A stretch of DNA of 64,000 bases, from the NCBI GenBank assembly GCA_913061235.1, contig CAJXTB010000008.1, forward strand, positions 62,001 through 126,000, in the 5' to 3' direction. A program made the position numbers and the translations under genes. The notes under the pieces are model-generated. The model was not told where the DNA came from, searched no databases, and was given only the letters and a program-made list of their open reading frames with translations. The stretch's first letter is position 1, and every line of letters starts with the position of its first letter. The stretch is from an uncultured Pseudomonadota bacterium (GTDB lineage: Bacteria; Myxococcota_A; UBA796; GCA-2862545). This document shows positions 56,672-64,000 of the stretch, piece by piece.

Positions 56672-56860
56672 CTTCTCTCCCTGGGACCCTGGTCGAACAC
56701 CGGACGTATGCCAGCCGGCGCTAGGCGCAATGTGGGTCGGACTGAAGCGTGCTGCCAGGCCCAGTCGCCTCTGCGTTGCGGGTGGTTGGCCCATGTCAGA
56801 CAGGCGTTGGATGCTTCCACTGGGGTGATTGCGTACGTTGTTCCATCATTAGGAGACTCC
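56672..56860. other. Divergent intergenic region
   Basis: 189 bases between the divergent hydrolase and lipoprotein genes. Must hold both promoters; no consensus pair stands out by eye. AGGAG precedes the plus-strand ATG. Confidence 0.4.
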
Positions 56861-58246
56861 ATGCGACCCATTTCACCAGTGTTGACCATACTCATACTCT
56901 CTTCCTTCGTGGCGGCCTGCTCGGGGGACGACGCTTCGGACAGCGACGCCGGAGTCGACACCGACATCAGCGTAGATACCGGCACGGACACAGACACAGA
57001 CACGACCATCGAAGACGACACAGATGCCGACACGGCCCACGTGGCCGACTTGACGGCATGGGGCACAGTCCAGGTCTTCGACAATGCCGACAACACCACC
57101 TTTCGTGACCTCACTGTCGGGGCCGACGGTGAACTAATCCTGGTTGGTGACACCAGCGATTCTGGTGGAACAGCCTCACGGTTGTGGTCCTTTGACGAGG
57201 ACGTTGCCGCAGTGCGAGAGGTCACATTCGTCCACGATGGCGGGCTTGATTACGGGCGTGGCTTCGCAGCCCTCGTCTCGGATGACGGCAGCGTCTACTT
57301 GTCCTCGTCCACCAAGATGGGGTCCAACGAGCAAGTCGCGACCATCCACCGCCTCACCCCTACGGGCATGACGCTCGTTGAGGAGTACTCCATCGAAGAC
57401 GATATTGGCGGCATCGTTGACTACAGCCAGATTCGCCAGATGCGCGAGACCACAGACGGCGACATCATCTACACCGGCTTCGGCGCCTTCGCACAAGCCG
57501 GAGGCCTACAACGAGAGCGCTGGCTGTTCATCCGGCGGCTTGGCATCGACGGGGGTACCAACGGTGGTGGCATCGTCGGTGGCGGAACGGCTCGTGACTA
57601 CATGACCTCGATCGATATTGCCGACAACGGGAACATCTTCGGCGCCGCCTCCACAGTCGCGGGCACGGACGGGCTCGACATGATCCTCTTCAGAGGCACC
57701 ATCGACGGAGACCCAGAGGACGGCATCTCTACGGTCTTGTCGACGTCAGAGGATGACATGGCAGCCCGCGTCATCAGCGATGGCACAGACCTGTATGTGT
57801 CTGGCTCTACACGCGGCGTGCTGTTCGGGGACAGCGGCAATGGGCGAGACGCTTTCCTTACTCGCTACAACGGCGACCTGGAAGAGCAATGGGGGGTGCA
57901 AATCGTGGAACCTGGCGACGCATTCATCGAGTCCATCACCATTGGGCCCGATGGTCACATCTACGTCTCGGGTGCGACCGGCTACACCGGCACCGTATCG
58001 ACGGGATTTGCAGCTTCGTACACCACCGACGGCATTGAGCGCTGGACCACGACCTTCGGCAACGGGTTGAACCTGGTTCGTCCGCAGGCGGCTGTAAACA
58101 CAGCTGGCGACTACGTCATTGCAGGCTGGCTCAGTCCGTCCAGCCACGTTGAAGGGCACGAGTTCCTTGGCGAGCAGGTTGCTTCCACCGCAACAACTGC
58201 CGGCTTCGTCGTTCGGATCGACCCAACCGACGGCTCACTTCGTTAG
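56861..58246 (+). CDS. Lipoprotein with Asp/Thr linker and beta-propeller-like repeats
   Basis: 461 residues from ATG 56861. The lipobox SSFVAAC is followed by an Asp/Thr linker (DTDISVDTGTDTDTDTTIED). The rest has a recurring pattern of about 45-60 residues with G-x-D-G and VSG turns (LTVGADGELILVGDTSDSGG, SDDGSVYLSSSTKMGS, TDGDIIYTGFGA, GPDGHIYVSGATGYTG, GDYVIAGW), as in SBBP/delta-60 beta-propellers of myxobacteria. Surface or outer-membrane-associated. Function unknown. Confidence 0.8.
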   Translation: MRPISPVLTILILSSFVAACSGDDASDSDAGVDTDISVDTGTDTDTDTTIEDDTDADTAHVADLTAWGTVQVFDNADNTTFRDLTVGADGELILVGDTSDSGGTASRLWSFDEDVAAVREVTFVHDGGLDYGRGFAALVSDDGSVYLSSSTKMGSNEQVATIHRLTPTGMTLVEEYSIEDDIGGIVDYSQIRQMRETTDGDIIYTGFGAFAQAGGLQRERWLFIRRLGIDGGTNGGGIVGGGTARDYMTSIDIADNGNIFGAASTVAGTDGLDMILFRGTIDGDPEDGISTVLSTSEDDMAARVISDGTDLYVSGSTRGVLFGDSGNGRDAFLTRYNGDLEEQWGVQIVEPGDAFIESITIGPDGHIYVSGATGYTGTVSTGFAASYTTDGIERWTTTFGNGLNLVRPQAAVNTAGDYVIAGWLSPSSHVEGHEFLGEQVASTATTAGFVVRIDPTDGSLR

Positions 58247-58263
58247 CCTGGCCTCAAACGATT

Positions 58264-58308
58264 GACGGCCGGCAACTCACTCTCCGAAGAGAGTCAGTTA
58301 CCGGCCGT
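58264..58308 (-). terminator. Long stem-loop after ftsZ (UUCG loop)
   Basis: A 20-bp stem with two mismatches: acggccgg/ccggccgt (58265-58272 and 58301-58308) plus an inner arm; on the minus strand the loop is TTCG closed by C-G, the very stable C(UUCG)G. It lies 73 bases past the ftsZ stop in the convergent gap. No long T-run, so it may protect the 3' end instead. Confidence 0.6.
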
Positions 58309-58380
58309 GCTCCTGCGTCTCCCAAAAGGGAGGCCGTCAGCTCGCATCCAACCAGTGGCCGGGCGAGCGACGGTACCTTC

Positions 58381-59499
58381 TCAGTCCGCGCTGCGGAGGA
58401 AGGTCGGGATGTCGTAATCTTCGTACATGCGGTCGATTCCGCTGTGAAGCTCACGTGGCTGACGGGTACGCGGACCCGAGTTGCGTACAACGCGCTCGTT
58501 GACGCGACGCTCAACCGATTGTGGCTGGAGCATCTGACGCGACTGATCGAAGCCAGTAGCGATGACGGTGACGCGTGCTTCGTCTTCCATGGTCTCGTCC
58601 ACGACCCAACCCCAGATGACTTCGCAGTCTTCGTGGGCTTCTTCTTGGATGAGAGTCGATGCTTCGTGCATCTCGTACATGGTCAGGTTGCTGTTGCCGG
58701 TGATGTTGATCATGACCGAAGTGGCGCCAACAATGCTGACGTCATCGAGCAGCGGGCTGCTGATGGCGCGCTGTGCAGCTTCGACAGTCTTGTGCTCACC
58801 CGAAGCTGAGCCAACGCCCATCAGTGCCACACCCTTGTCGCCCATGATGGTGCGAACGTCGGCGAAGTCAACGTTGACGATGCCCTGGTGGTTGATGAGG
58901 TCAGAGACACCCTTCACGGCTTGGAGGAGGACCTCGTCTGCCATGCGGAACGCTTCCTTCATGGTCGTACGTTCACTGGCCATCGTCACCAAGCGCTGGT
59001 TCGGAATGGTGATGAGCGTGTCGACATTGGCGGTCAGTGCTTCGACGCCTTCGTCAGCAAAGCGACGACGCTTGCGGCCTTCGAAGAAGAACGGACGAGT
59101 GACGACTGCGACAGTCAGAGCACCACATTCGCGAGCGACTTGTGCAATCACGGGAGCCGCACCGGTACCGGTACCGCCGCCCATGCCTGCGGTCACGAAG
59201 ACCATGTCAGCACCGACGATGAGTTCTGCGATTCTGTCGCGGTCTTCCAGAGCAGCTTCGCGGCCCATCTCTGGGTCTGCACCAGCGCCGAGGCCCTTGG
59301 TGAGCTGTGTACCAAGCTGGAAACGCTTGGGAGCGAGTGAGCGCTTGAGGTCTTGGCCGTCTGTGTTCATGGCAATGAACTCAACGCCGGTAAGGCCGGA
59401 AGCAATCATAGTGTTGACGGCATTGCCGCCGGCACCACCGACACCAATCACCTTAATTTTGGCGCCGCTAGTGGCTTCTTCTTGAACGAGTTCAATCAT
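58381..59499 (-). CDS. ftsZ: Cell division protein FtsZ
   Basis: Tubulin-like GTPase of the Z-ring. 372 residues from ATG 59499 with GGAGG. GTP-binding: [28 protein letters not shown]7 loop [11 protein letters not shown]. The C-terminal peptide [10 protein letters not shown], which binds FtsA and ZipA-like anchors in other bacteria, is present after a short linker. It follows ftsQ directly; ftsA is absent from its usual spot. Confidence 0.98.
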   Translation of the reverse strand: MIELVQEEATSGAKIKVIGVGGAGGNAVNTMIASGLTGVEFIAMNTDGQDLKRSLAPKRFQLGTQLTKGLGAGADPEMGREAALEDRDRIAELIVGADMVFVTAGMGGGTGTGAAPVIAQVARECGALTVAVVTRPFFFEGRKRRRFADEGVEALTANVDTLITIPNQRLVTMASERTTMKEAFRMADEVLLQAVKGVSDLINHQGIVNVDFADVRTIMGDKGVALMGVGSASGEHKTVEAAQRAISSPLLDDVSIVGATSVMINITGNSNLTMYEMHEASTLIQEEAHEDCEVIWGWVVDETMEDEARVTVIATGFDQSRQMLQPQSVERRVNERVVRNSGPRTRQPRELHSGIDRMYEDYDIPTFLRSAD

Positions 59500-59565
59500 G
59501 GGGGTCCTCCGGAGGGAGCGAGTCGAAGTATTTGAGGGGAAGCGAGGAAGAGTAGCGAGGGCAGG

Positions 59566-60351
59566 TCAGCCCTCACCGAGAGAGGCAATGGGGCGCACGA
59601 TAGCGACGCGAGCGGGTGCAAGGTCGACATAGGTGGCTGTAGAGAGGTCAACGCCCGAGTCCATCAACGTGGACAGGCGGTCAAGCTGGGCATCGTGGCC
59701 AGAGAGGCCAAAGAGCACTTCACTGCCCCGCCGTAGATGGAGTGTGAATCCACGGCTCGGCGTGAACACAACTTCACTGATTGAATCGAGCGACACAAGA
59801 CCGCGCTCATCTGCCAGTTGGAGCAGAGCCACGGAGTCCCGCAAGACGACTTGACTGAGCGACGGGTGCAGAGCGCTAACGTCAGCGTCAAGGCCCGCAA
59901 TGATTGGGTAGTCGAGGTCATCTGAGCGGGCAGGAAGGAAGGCCATGCCGTGCTGGTCGACGTAAAACAGTTCCTCACCCAGCTGCGCAAGCGCCACTGG
60001 CCGGTGCTCGTCAACGACGACGACCAGTCCGTGCCACGTGCGACGGACGAAGGCTTCGCGAACCCAAGGGTGCTGCTCTGCGCCATCTGCTACCGCGTCA
60101 TCGGACACACCCAAGTGCGTGGTTCCGTTTGGAACGTCCACGAGGTGGCGAAGTTCAACAGCAGAAGCCCGCTGATTGCCTTCAAACCGTACTTCCTGGA
60201 CCATGAGAGCCCGAGGACTCGTGAACCACGTTCCGGCCAATGCCAAAGCCAGCAACACCGTAGACGCCGACCACAGTGCAGTAGTCGTCGAGTGGGGTGC
60301 GAGCGCACGCAAGCGCTGGATGACGGAGGTCAACACGGACACGGTGTTCAA
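59566..60351 (-). CDS. ftsQ: Cell division protein FtsQ
   Basis: Bitopic divisome protein. 261 residues, apparently from TTG 60351 (GTG 60342 is an alternative). Membrane segment of about 26-42, a POTRA domain (MVQEVRFEGNQRASAVELRH, HPWVREAFVRRTWHGLVVVV) and a beta domain ending YVDLAPARVAIVRP. It lies upstream of ftsZ with 66 bases between, so ftsA is not there. Confidence 0.92.
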   Translation of the reverse strand: MNTVSVLTSVIQRLRALAPHSTTTALWSASTVLLALALAGTWFTSPRALMVQEVRFEGNQRASAVELRHLVDVPNGTTHLGVSDDAVADGAEQHPWVREAFVRRTWHGLVVVVDEHRPVALAQLGEELFYVDQHGMAFLPARSDDLDYPIIAGLDADVSALHPSLSQVVLRDSVALLQLADERGLVSLDSISEVVFTPSRGFTLHLRRGSEVLFGLSGHDAQLDRLSTLMDSGVDLSTATYVDLAPARVAIVRPIASLGEG

Positions 60352-60595
60352 CGGGGCAGGAAGGGTGGCGGGGTGCCAGAGAAGTCCGAAGCGCAGGGGG
60401 CTCCGGAGGAAGGTGTCCCTTTCTACCGGTTCCGAGGGGGAGTTTCAACCTTTCTGACACATTGTTCGAAAGAACGCCTTTCATCGTTGCACAATCCAAG
60501 ATCAGGGTCGCCCAGAACGGTCCCCTCTGGCGCGCACAGCGGCGTCCTACCCGGAACAACCGCGTGATGTACACTCACTCTTAGGGAGACACCGC
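60352..60595. other. Divergent intergenic region upstream of ftsQ
   Basis: 244 bases between divergent ftsQ and the fibronectin-type lipoprotein gene. Nothing coding is seen; it must contain the ftsQ-ftsZ promoter or promoters, which I cannot assign by eye. Confidence 0.4.
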
Positions 60596-60988
60596 ATGAC
60601 TGTACGAACGTTCTCACTTCTCGCTGTGCTCGCTATTGGGTGCACAGACGCCGCAGATGAGCCCGAGACCGACACCCTCGGCTCTGAGGTCTCGTGCATG
60701 GATGCCGGCCCCAGCGCCCCGAATGAGGTCTCAGCTAGCCAAGATGAGCCGCTGCAGATCAGCCTTTCTTGGGCGGCTCCAACTGGAACCGCTGGCTACA
60801 TCGTGTTCCGTGCGGAGCAGGAGGACGCTGAGCCAGCCGAGATTGGCCGTACTATCAATACCGAGTTCGTCGACACTGGACTGGGCCCAGCCACCACGTT
60901 TTGGTACACCCTCATTGGCGCGAACGCAGACGGCGAGAGCTGCCCGTCAATCCCGGTCATGGGTACGACGTCGGACGCCAGCGAGTAG
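60596..60988 (+). CDS. Small lipoprotein with a fibronectin type III-like domain
   Basis: 130 residues from ATG 60596. Lipobox LAVLAIGC at residues 9-16, an acidic linker, then one Ig-like/FN3 domain: LQISLSWAAPTGTAGYIVFR, then FVDTGLGPATTFWYTLIGAN. FN3 units are common in myxobacterial surface proteins. Its end overlaps the convergent MYXO-CTERM gene by 42 bases. It sits inside the division cluster, on the opposite strand. Role unknown. Confidence 0.8.
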   Translation: MTVRTFSLLAVLAIGCTDAADEPETDTLGSEVSCMDAGPSAPNEVSASQDEPLQISLSWAAPTGTAGYIVFRAEQEDAEPAEIGRTINTEFVDTGLGPATTFWYTLIGANADGESCPSIPVMGTTSDASE

Positions 60989-62665
60989 TCCAACAAGTCC
61001 TACAGCGGCCCACCAGGGTGCGCCCTGCGGCCCAGCCGAACAAGAGCAGCCCGATGGCACAACAGCATTGGTCTGTTCAGGGTCGAACTGGCGTGAGCTG
61101 GTGACGGTTTCGTCCGTGTCAGGGTCACCAGTATCCGTGTCCGAATCGCTCGTATCGGTATCCGGGTCGTCCGTATCCGTGTCCGGGTCAATGTCCTCTG
61201 GAAAGCCGTCGCAGTCGTTGTCGAGGCCATCTTCGAGCTCTGGGGCGCCAGGGTAGGTCGAGGCATCTTGGTCGTTGCAGTCCCCTCCGGGGGTTGCGGA
61301 GCCGTCAGGTTGTTCACAGGCGGACACGGTTGCGTCGTCGTTGCCGAATCCGTCCCCATCTGCATCGACAAACCACGTTCCCAGGTCGATTGGGTCGTTG
61401 TCTGGGATGTCGTCGCAGTCGTTGTCCACGCCGTCACAGACCTCATCCGCGTTTGGCGTACGGGTCGCGTTGAAGTCGTCGCAGTCCCCGTCCAGTATGA
61501 CCGCCCCCACGGGCTGTTGGCATGCCAGGCGGACTTCGCCGGCGCCATAGCCATCGCCATCCTGGTCTGCGTACCACTCGCTCTGATCCAGGGCGTTGTT
61601 GTCTACTGTGCCATCACAGTCATTATCGATCCCGTTGCAGAACTCATCCGCACCCGGGTAGGTCAGAGCGTCGCCTTCCAGACAGTCGGTGCCGACAGCG
61701 CTTAGGCCGGGTGTAACGACGCAGGTCTCAAACGACGCTCCGGAGCCAAAACCATCTCCGTCCGAGTCGTTGTAGACGGTGACGAACTGCCCGCTGTCCT
61801 GGTCGATGATTGCGTTGCAGTTGTCGTCGATGCCGTTGCACAGCTCCGTTGCACCCGGTCTGGTTTCGGAGCTGTCGTCGTCACAGTCGGCGGCGTTGGC
61901 TGCGTAGCCAACGGGCTGGGCGTGGGCCTCAATGACCTGGCCCTCAGCGTCTCCGAACCCGTCACCATCCGAGTCTGGCCACCACAGTCGGGGGTCGCCT
62001 ACGGCTTCGCAGACGAACGGTGCGATTGAGAAACATCCGTTGTCATTCCACTGGCCGGCGCTGTTGTAGTTGATGGTGGCGCAGTCTTCATTGTTGCGGT
62101 TGTTCGGCTCGTTGTTTGCCCAATTCTCGTAGATATCGTCCGCAAACCCGCTGCCATCAGACCACGAAAAGTCTCCTTCATCATCCCGGTCGTTCAGACC
62201 AATCCAGTACTGTAGATTTGGATTAACGGCGCGGACACGGCCCAGGACGTACGCATCTTCCTGGGCGCTTGTGATACTGGCTAAATCGTACGAAATGCCG
62301 AAGTCGTTCGAGACGCTTCTGCAAAAGTCACGGGCGTTCCGCCAGAAAAGTGCCTGGAACGTTCCCACTCCACACACCGCGTACTGATGGTCCTCGAACA
62401 TCCCATACGAACAACCCGAGCATCCCGCATCACCGTCGATGATGCCGTCGCAGTCGTCATCTAGGCCGTTGCACGACTCTTGCTCCGACGGCGAGATGTC
62501 ATCCGAATTGTCATTGCAGTCGGTGTCGGACAGCACATACCCAATCGGCGAGGCGGCTTGGTCGGTGATGATGAAGTCACCACCATCGCCAAAGCCATCG
62601 CCGTCGGCATCTCTGTACCAGGCAACATCCGCACTCAACGCTATCGACGACAGTAGAAGCCACAT
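60947..62665 (-). CDS. MYXO-CTERM surface protein with C-type lectin domain and MopE-like repeats
   Basis: 572 residues. A short signal peptide (MWLLLSSIALSADV) precedes the mature chain. Asp-rich MopE-type units (WYRDADGDGFGDGG, ESCNGLDDDCDGIIDGD) flank a C-type lectin-like domain of about 85-220 (QALFWRNARDFCRSVSNDFG, WIGLNDRDDEGDFSWSDGSG, NNEPNNRNNEDCATINYNSA, CFSIAPFVCEA). Four more D-x-D-G-DGFG/C-NGIDND-CDG units follow, then a Asp/Thr repeat linker and a MYXO-CTERM tail (CSCSAGPQGAPWW, hydrophobic span, RRRTHDRD). Predicted cell-surface protein binding calcium and sugar or protein ligands. Inserted between ddl and ftsQ. Confidence 0.9.
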   Translation of the reverse strand: MWLLLSSIALSADVAWYRDADGDGFGDGGDFIITDQAASPIGYVLSDTDCNDNSDDISPSEQESCNGLDDDCDGIIDGDAGCSGCSYGMFEDHQYAVCGVGTFQALFWRNARDFCRSVSNDFGISYDLASITSAQEDAYVLGRVRAVNPNLQYWIGLNDRDDEGDFSWSDGSGFADDIYENWANNEPNNRNNEDCATINYNSAGQWNDNGCFSIAPFVCEAVGDPRLWWPDSDGDGFGDAEGQVIEAHAQPVGYAANAADCDDDSSETRPGATELCNGIDDNCNAIIDQDSGQFVTVYNDSDGDGFGSGASFETCVVTPGLSAVGTDCLEGDALTYPGADEFCNGIDNDCDGTVDNNALDQSEWYADQDGDGYGAGEVRLACQQPVGAVILDGDCDDFNATRTPNADEVCDGVDNDCDDIPDNDPIDLGTWFVDADGDGFGNDDATVSACEQPDGSATPGGDCNDQDASTYPGAPELEDGLDNDCDGFPEDIDPDTDTDDPDTDTSDSDTDTGDPDTDETVTSSRQFDPEQTNAVVPSGCSCSAGPQGAPWWAAVGLVGLLAGVRRRTHDRD

Positions 62666-62674
62666 GCCAGCACC

Positions 62675-63598
62675 TTACAGCGTGCCCGGCGGCTCCGCTT
62701 GCATACGACGAGCGGTGTTTAGAATACGTTCACACAACTCGCCAAACGACATCCCGGCAGCCCCCACAGACATGGGCACTAGGCTGGTCTCCGTCATGCC
62801 GGGAATGGTGTTGATCTCTAGAAAAATGGGCGTTCCATCCGCACGCACGATGAAGTCGGCACGCGCCACGCCTCGGCACCCCAGCGTCTCATACGCAGCC
62901 ACCGCAGCAACCGACGCCTCAGACAGCGTGCTGGCCGGGAGATCGGCGGGACAGGTGTAGGTGGTTCGGCCCTTCGTGTACTTGGACGCAAAGTCGAAGA
63001 AGCCTTGGTCTGGTTGAATGTGGACAGCGGGAAAGGCCTCACCATCTAGAACGGTGACGGTAATCTCCTCGCCAGCGACGAACTCTTCAACCAACACACG
63101 CGTGTCCAGCTCAAAGGCCGCACCGAGGGCTATCGACAGCTCGCCATGGTCTTTCGCGAGGTGCATGCCGAGAGTTGACCCGCCAACATTGGGCTTGACC
63201 ACCACCGGGAAGACTAAACCTTCGGGCGTCTCCATGCCCTTCTCAATGACGGCATCACCGGCAAGACTGACACGGGAGTCGTGCATCAACGCCCGCTTTG
63301 TCGCCACCTTGTCCATGGCCATTGCAGAGGCCAAGACCCCCGAATGGGTGTACGGAATGCCCATGACTTCGAGCAGTCCTTGAACGCAGCCGTCCTCTCC
63401 AAACCGGCCATGCAGAGCAATCCACGCCACCTGGACGCCACCGGCAAGCAGCTCGCCTGCCAGGTTCTGCCCAACATCAATCTCGACGACATCATGGCCG
63501 CGCTCACGCAGGGCGCGGGCAACCGCGGTCCCCGTCTTCAGAGAAATCGGGCGTTCAGACGACAGCCCTCCCATCAACACACCGACTCGACGCTTCAT
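62675..63598 (-). CDS. ddl: D-alanine--D-alanine ligase
   Basis: ATP-grasp enzyme for D-Ala-D-Ala in peptidoglycan. 307 residues from ATG 63598, overlapping the murB stop. VVVKPNVGGSTLGM, EEFVAGEEITVTVLDG, CRGVARADFIV and EINTIPGMTETSLVP are diagnostic. I see the usual D-Ala enzyme pattern and no obvious D-Ala-D-Lac hallmark, though this was not tested by alignment. Confidence 0.95.
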   Translation of the reverse strand: MKRRVGVLMGGLSSERPISLKTGTAVARALRERGHDVVEIDVGQNLAGELLAGGVQVAWIALHGRFGEDGCVQGLLEVMGIPYTHSGVLASAMAMDKVATKRALMHDSRVSLAGDAVIEKGMETPEGLVFPVVVKPNVGGSTLGMHLAKDHGELSIALGAAFELDTRVLVEEFVAGEEITVTVLDGEAFPAVHIQPDQGFFDFASKYTKGRTTYTCPADLPASTLSEASVAAVAAYETLGCRGVARADFIVRADGTPIFLEINTIPGMTETSLVPMSVGAAGMSFGELCERILNTARRMQAEPPGTL

Positions 63599-64000
63599 TT
63601 GTCGCCTCCGTGACTTCCGGCCCACACCATTCGGGTGGCCAATTCGATGCCGCGCTCGCGACGGACGCGGTCCACGACCATTCGTTCAAAAAACGCTAGT
63701 TCCTTGGCGGTAGCACCACCCAGGTTGACCAGCATGTCAGGGTTTCCCTCGGGAATCATCAACTCACGCACGCGCACACCCGCCAAGTTGGCTCGGACAA
63801 TGCCATTGCGCATGGACCCGCGTGACAGCGGCTTCCACCACAACCCAACGTGGCTCTTTTTCCACGCCGACTCCATGGCCTTGTCAATCGCAGCCGCATC
63901 GCGGTGTTTTAGAGCGAGGGTGACGCCAAGAAACAACGGTGTCTTCAGCTTGCGAGCCTTCTCGATATCACCGGTGCGTACGCCACCACGGGCAAACCAG
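63595..64000 (-). CDS. murB: UDP-N-acetylenolpyruvoylglucosamine reductase, partial (N-terminus beyond the window edge)
   Basis: C-terminal ~135 residues of MurB, which reduces enolpyruvyl-UDP-GlcNAc to UDP-MurNAc. RGSMRNGIVRANLAGVRVRE corresponds to the substrate-binding GS-x-F/M-x-N segment; NPDMLVNLGGATAKELAFFE and VRRERGIELATRMVWAG match the family end. The reading frame continues off the right edge. It overlaps ddl by 4 bases. Confidence 0.85.
   Translation of the reverse strand, partial: WFARGGVRTGDIEKARKLKTPLFLGVTLALKHRDAAAIDKAMESAWKKSHVGLWWKPLSRGSMRNGIVRANLAGVRVRELMIPEGNPDMLVNLGGATAKELAFFERMVVDRVRRERGIELATRMVWAGSHGGDK

Noticed and set aside
56944-57044. Short tandem repeats of gacac/cgacac type
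   Set aside because: They encode the Asp/Thr linker of a lipoprotein in frame; not a CRISPR or mobile repeat.
61150-61210. Repeated gtatccgtgtccg-like units
   Set aside because: These code for the Asp/Thr linker of the MYXO-CTERM protein; in-frame protein repeat, not an independent DNA repeat.

Overview
The window reads as a chromosomal segment from a Gram-negative deltaproteobacterial lineage, most likely Myxococcota. This rests on a protein ending in a MYXO-CTERM-type sorting tail (Cys-Ser-Cys, hydrophobic span, Arg cluster), MopE-like Asp-rich metal-binding repeats, several lipoproteins with Asp/Thr-rich linkers, a beta-prime subunit with the Gram-negative trigger-loop insertion, and Pal/CpoB envelope genes. 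No phage, transposase or CRISPR array was seen.

Positions 1-29131 are one giant minus-strand information-processing cluster. In transcription order it is: promoter - tRNA-Thr(TGT) - tRNA-Tyr(GTA) - tRNA-Gly(TCC) - tRNA-Thr(GGT) - tuf - secE - nusG - rplK - rplA - rplJ - rplL - rpoB - rpoC - rpsL - rpsG - tuf - rpsJ - rplD - rplW - rplB - rpsS - rplV - rpsC - rplP - rpmC - rpsQ - rplN - rplX - rplE - rpsH - rplF - rplR - rpsE - rpmD - rplO - secY - map - rpsM - rpsK - rpoA (cut by the edge). The tRNA-tuf start matches the E. coli thrU-tyrU-glyT-thrT-tufB order. Several normally resident genes are cleanly absent: fusA, rplC, rpsN, adk, infA, rpmJ, rpsD and rpmG. Many remaining spacers carry small perfect stem-loops.

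Positions 29161-36861 hold accessory and housekeeping genes: a secreted SPOR-like protein, an RqcH/NFACT ribosome-rescue protein, an M50 site-2 protease, a CbpA-type J-protein, a double-FHA protein, HMG-CoA lyase, a degenerate carbamoyltransferase-fold protein and a nitroreductase. Then come tRNA-Lys and tRNA-Glu with their own promoter, a heavily decayed purA pseudogene, and an operon dprA - smg-like - xerC whose last stop codon overlaps the start of dead purA.

Positions 40608-48521 hold the minus-strand pal - cpoB genes followed by rimP - nusA - ylxR/L7Ae - infB - ylxP(DUF503) - SPOR-like protein, with apparent attenuators before rimP and before ylxR. Positions 48616-60351 hold glycosyltransferases, a candidate 6S RNA with promoter and terminator, a TPR-like protein, a PAQR/hemolysin III protein, a frameshifted flavin-reductase-like pseudogene, an AbgT transporter, a lipoprotein hydrolase, an Asp/Thr-linker lipoprotein, then ftsZ and ftsQ. 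Positions 60596-64000 hold a fibronectin-type lipoprotein and a MYXO-CTERM lectin/MopE protein inserted between ftsQ and ddl, then murB (cut by the edge). The division cluster lacks ftsA next to ftsZ.

The features most worth follow-up are a roughly 230-residue extra domain in RpoC, the clean gene absences combined with strings of perfect hairpins in the ribosomal cluster, the purA pseudogene, and the carbamoyltransferase-like protein without its substrate-binding motifs. All calls were made by reading; no database search was run.
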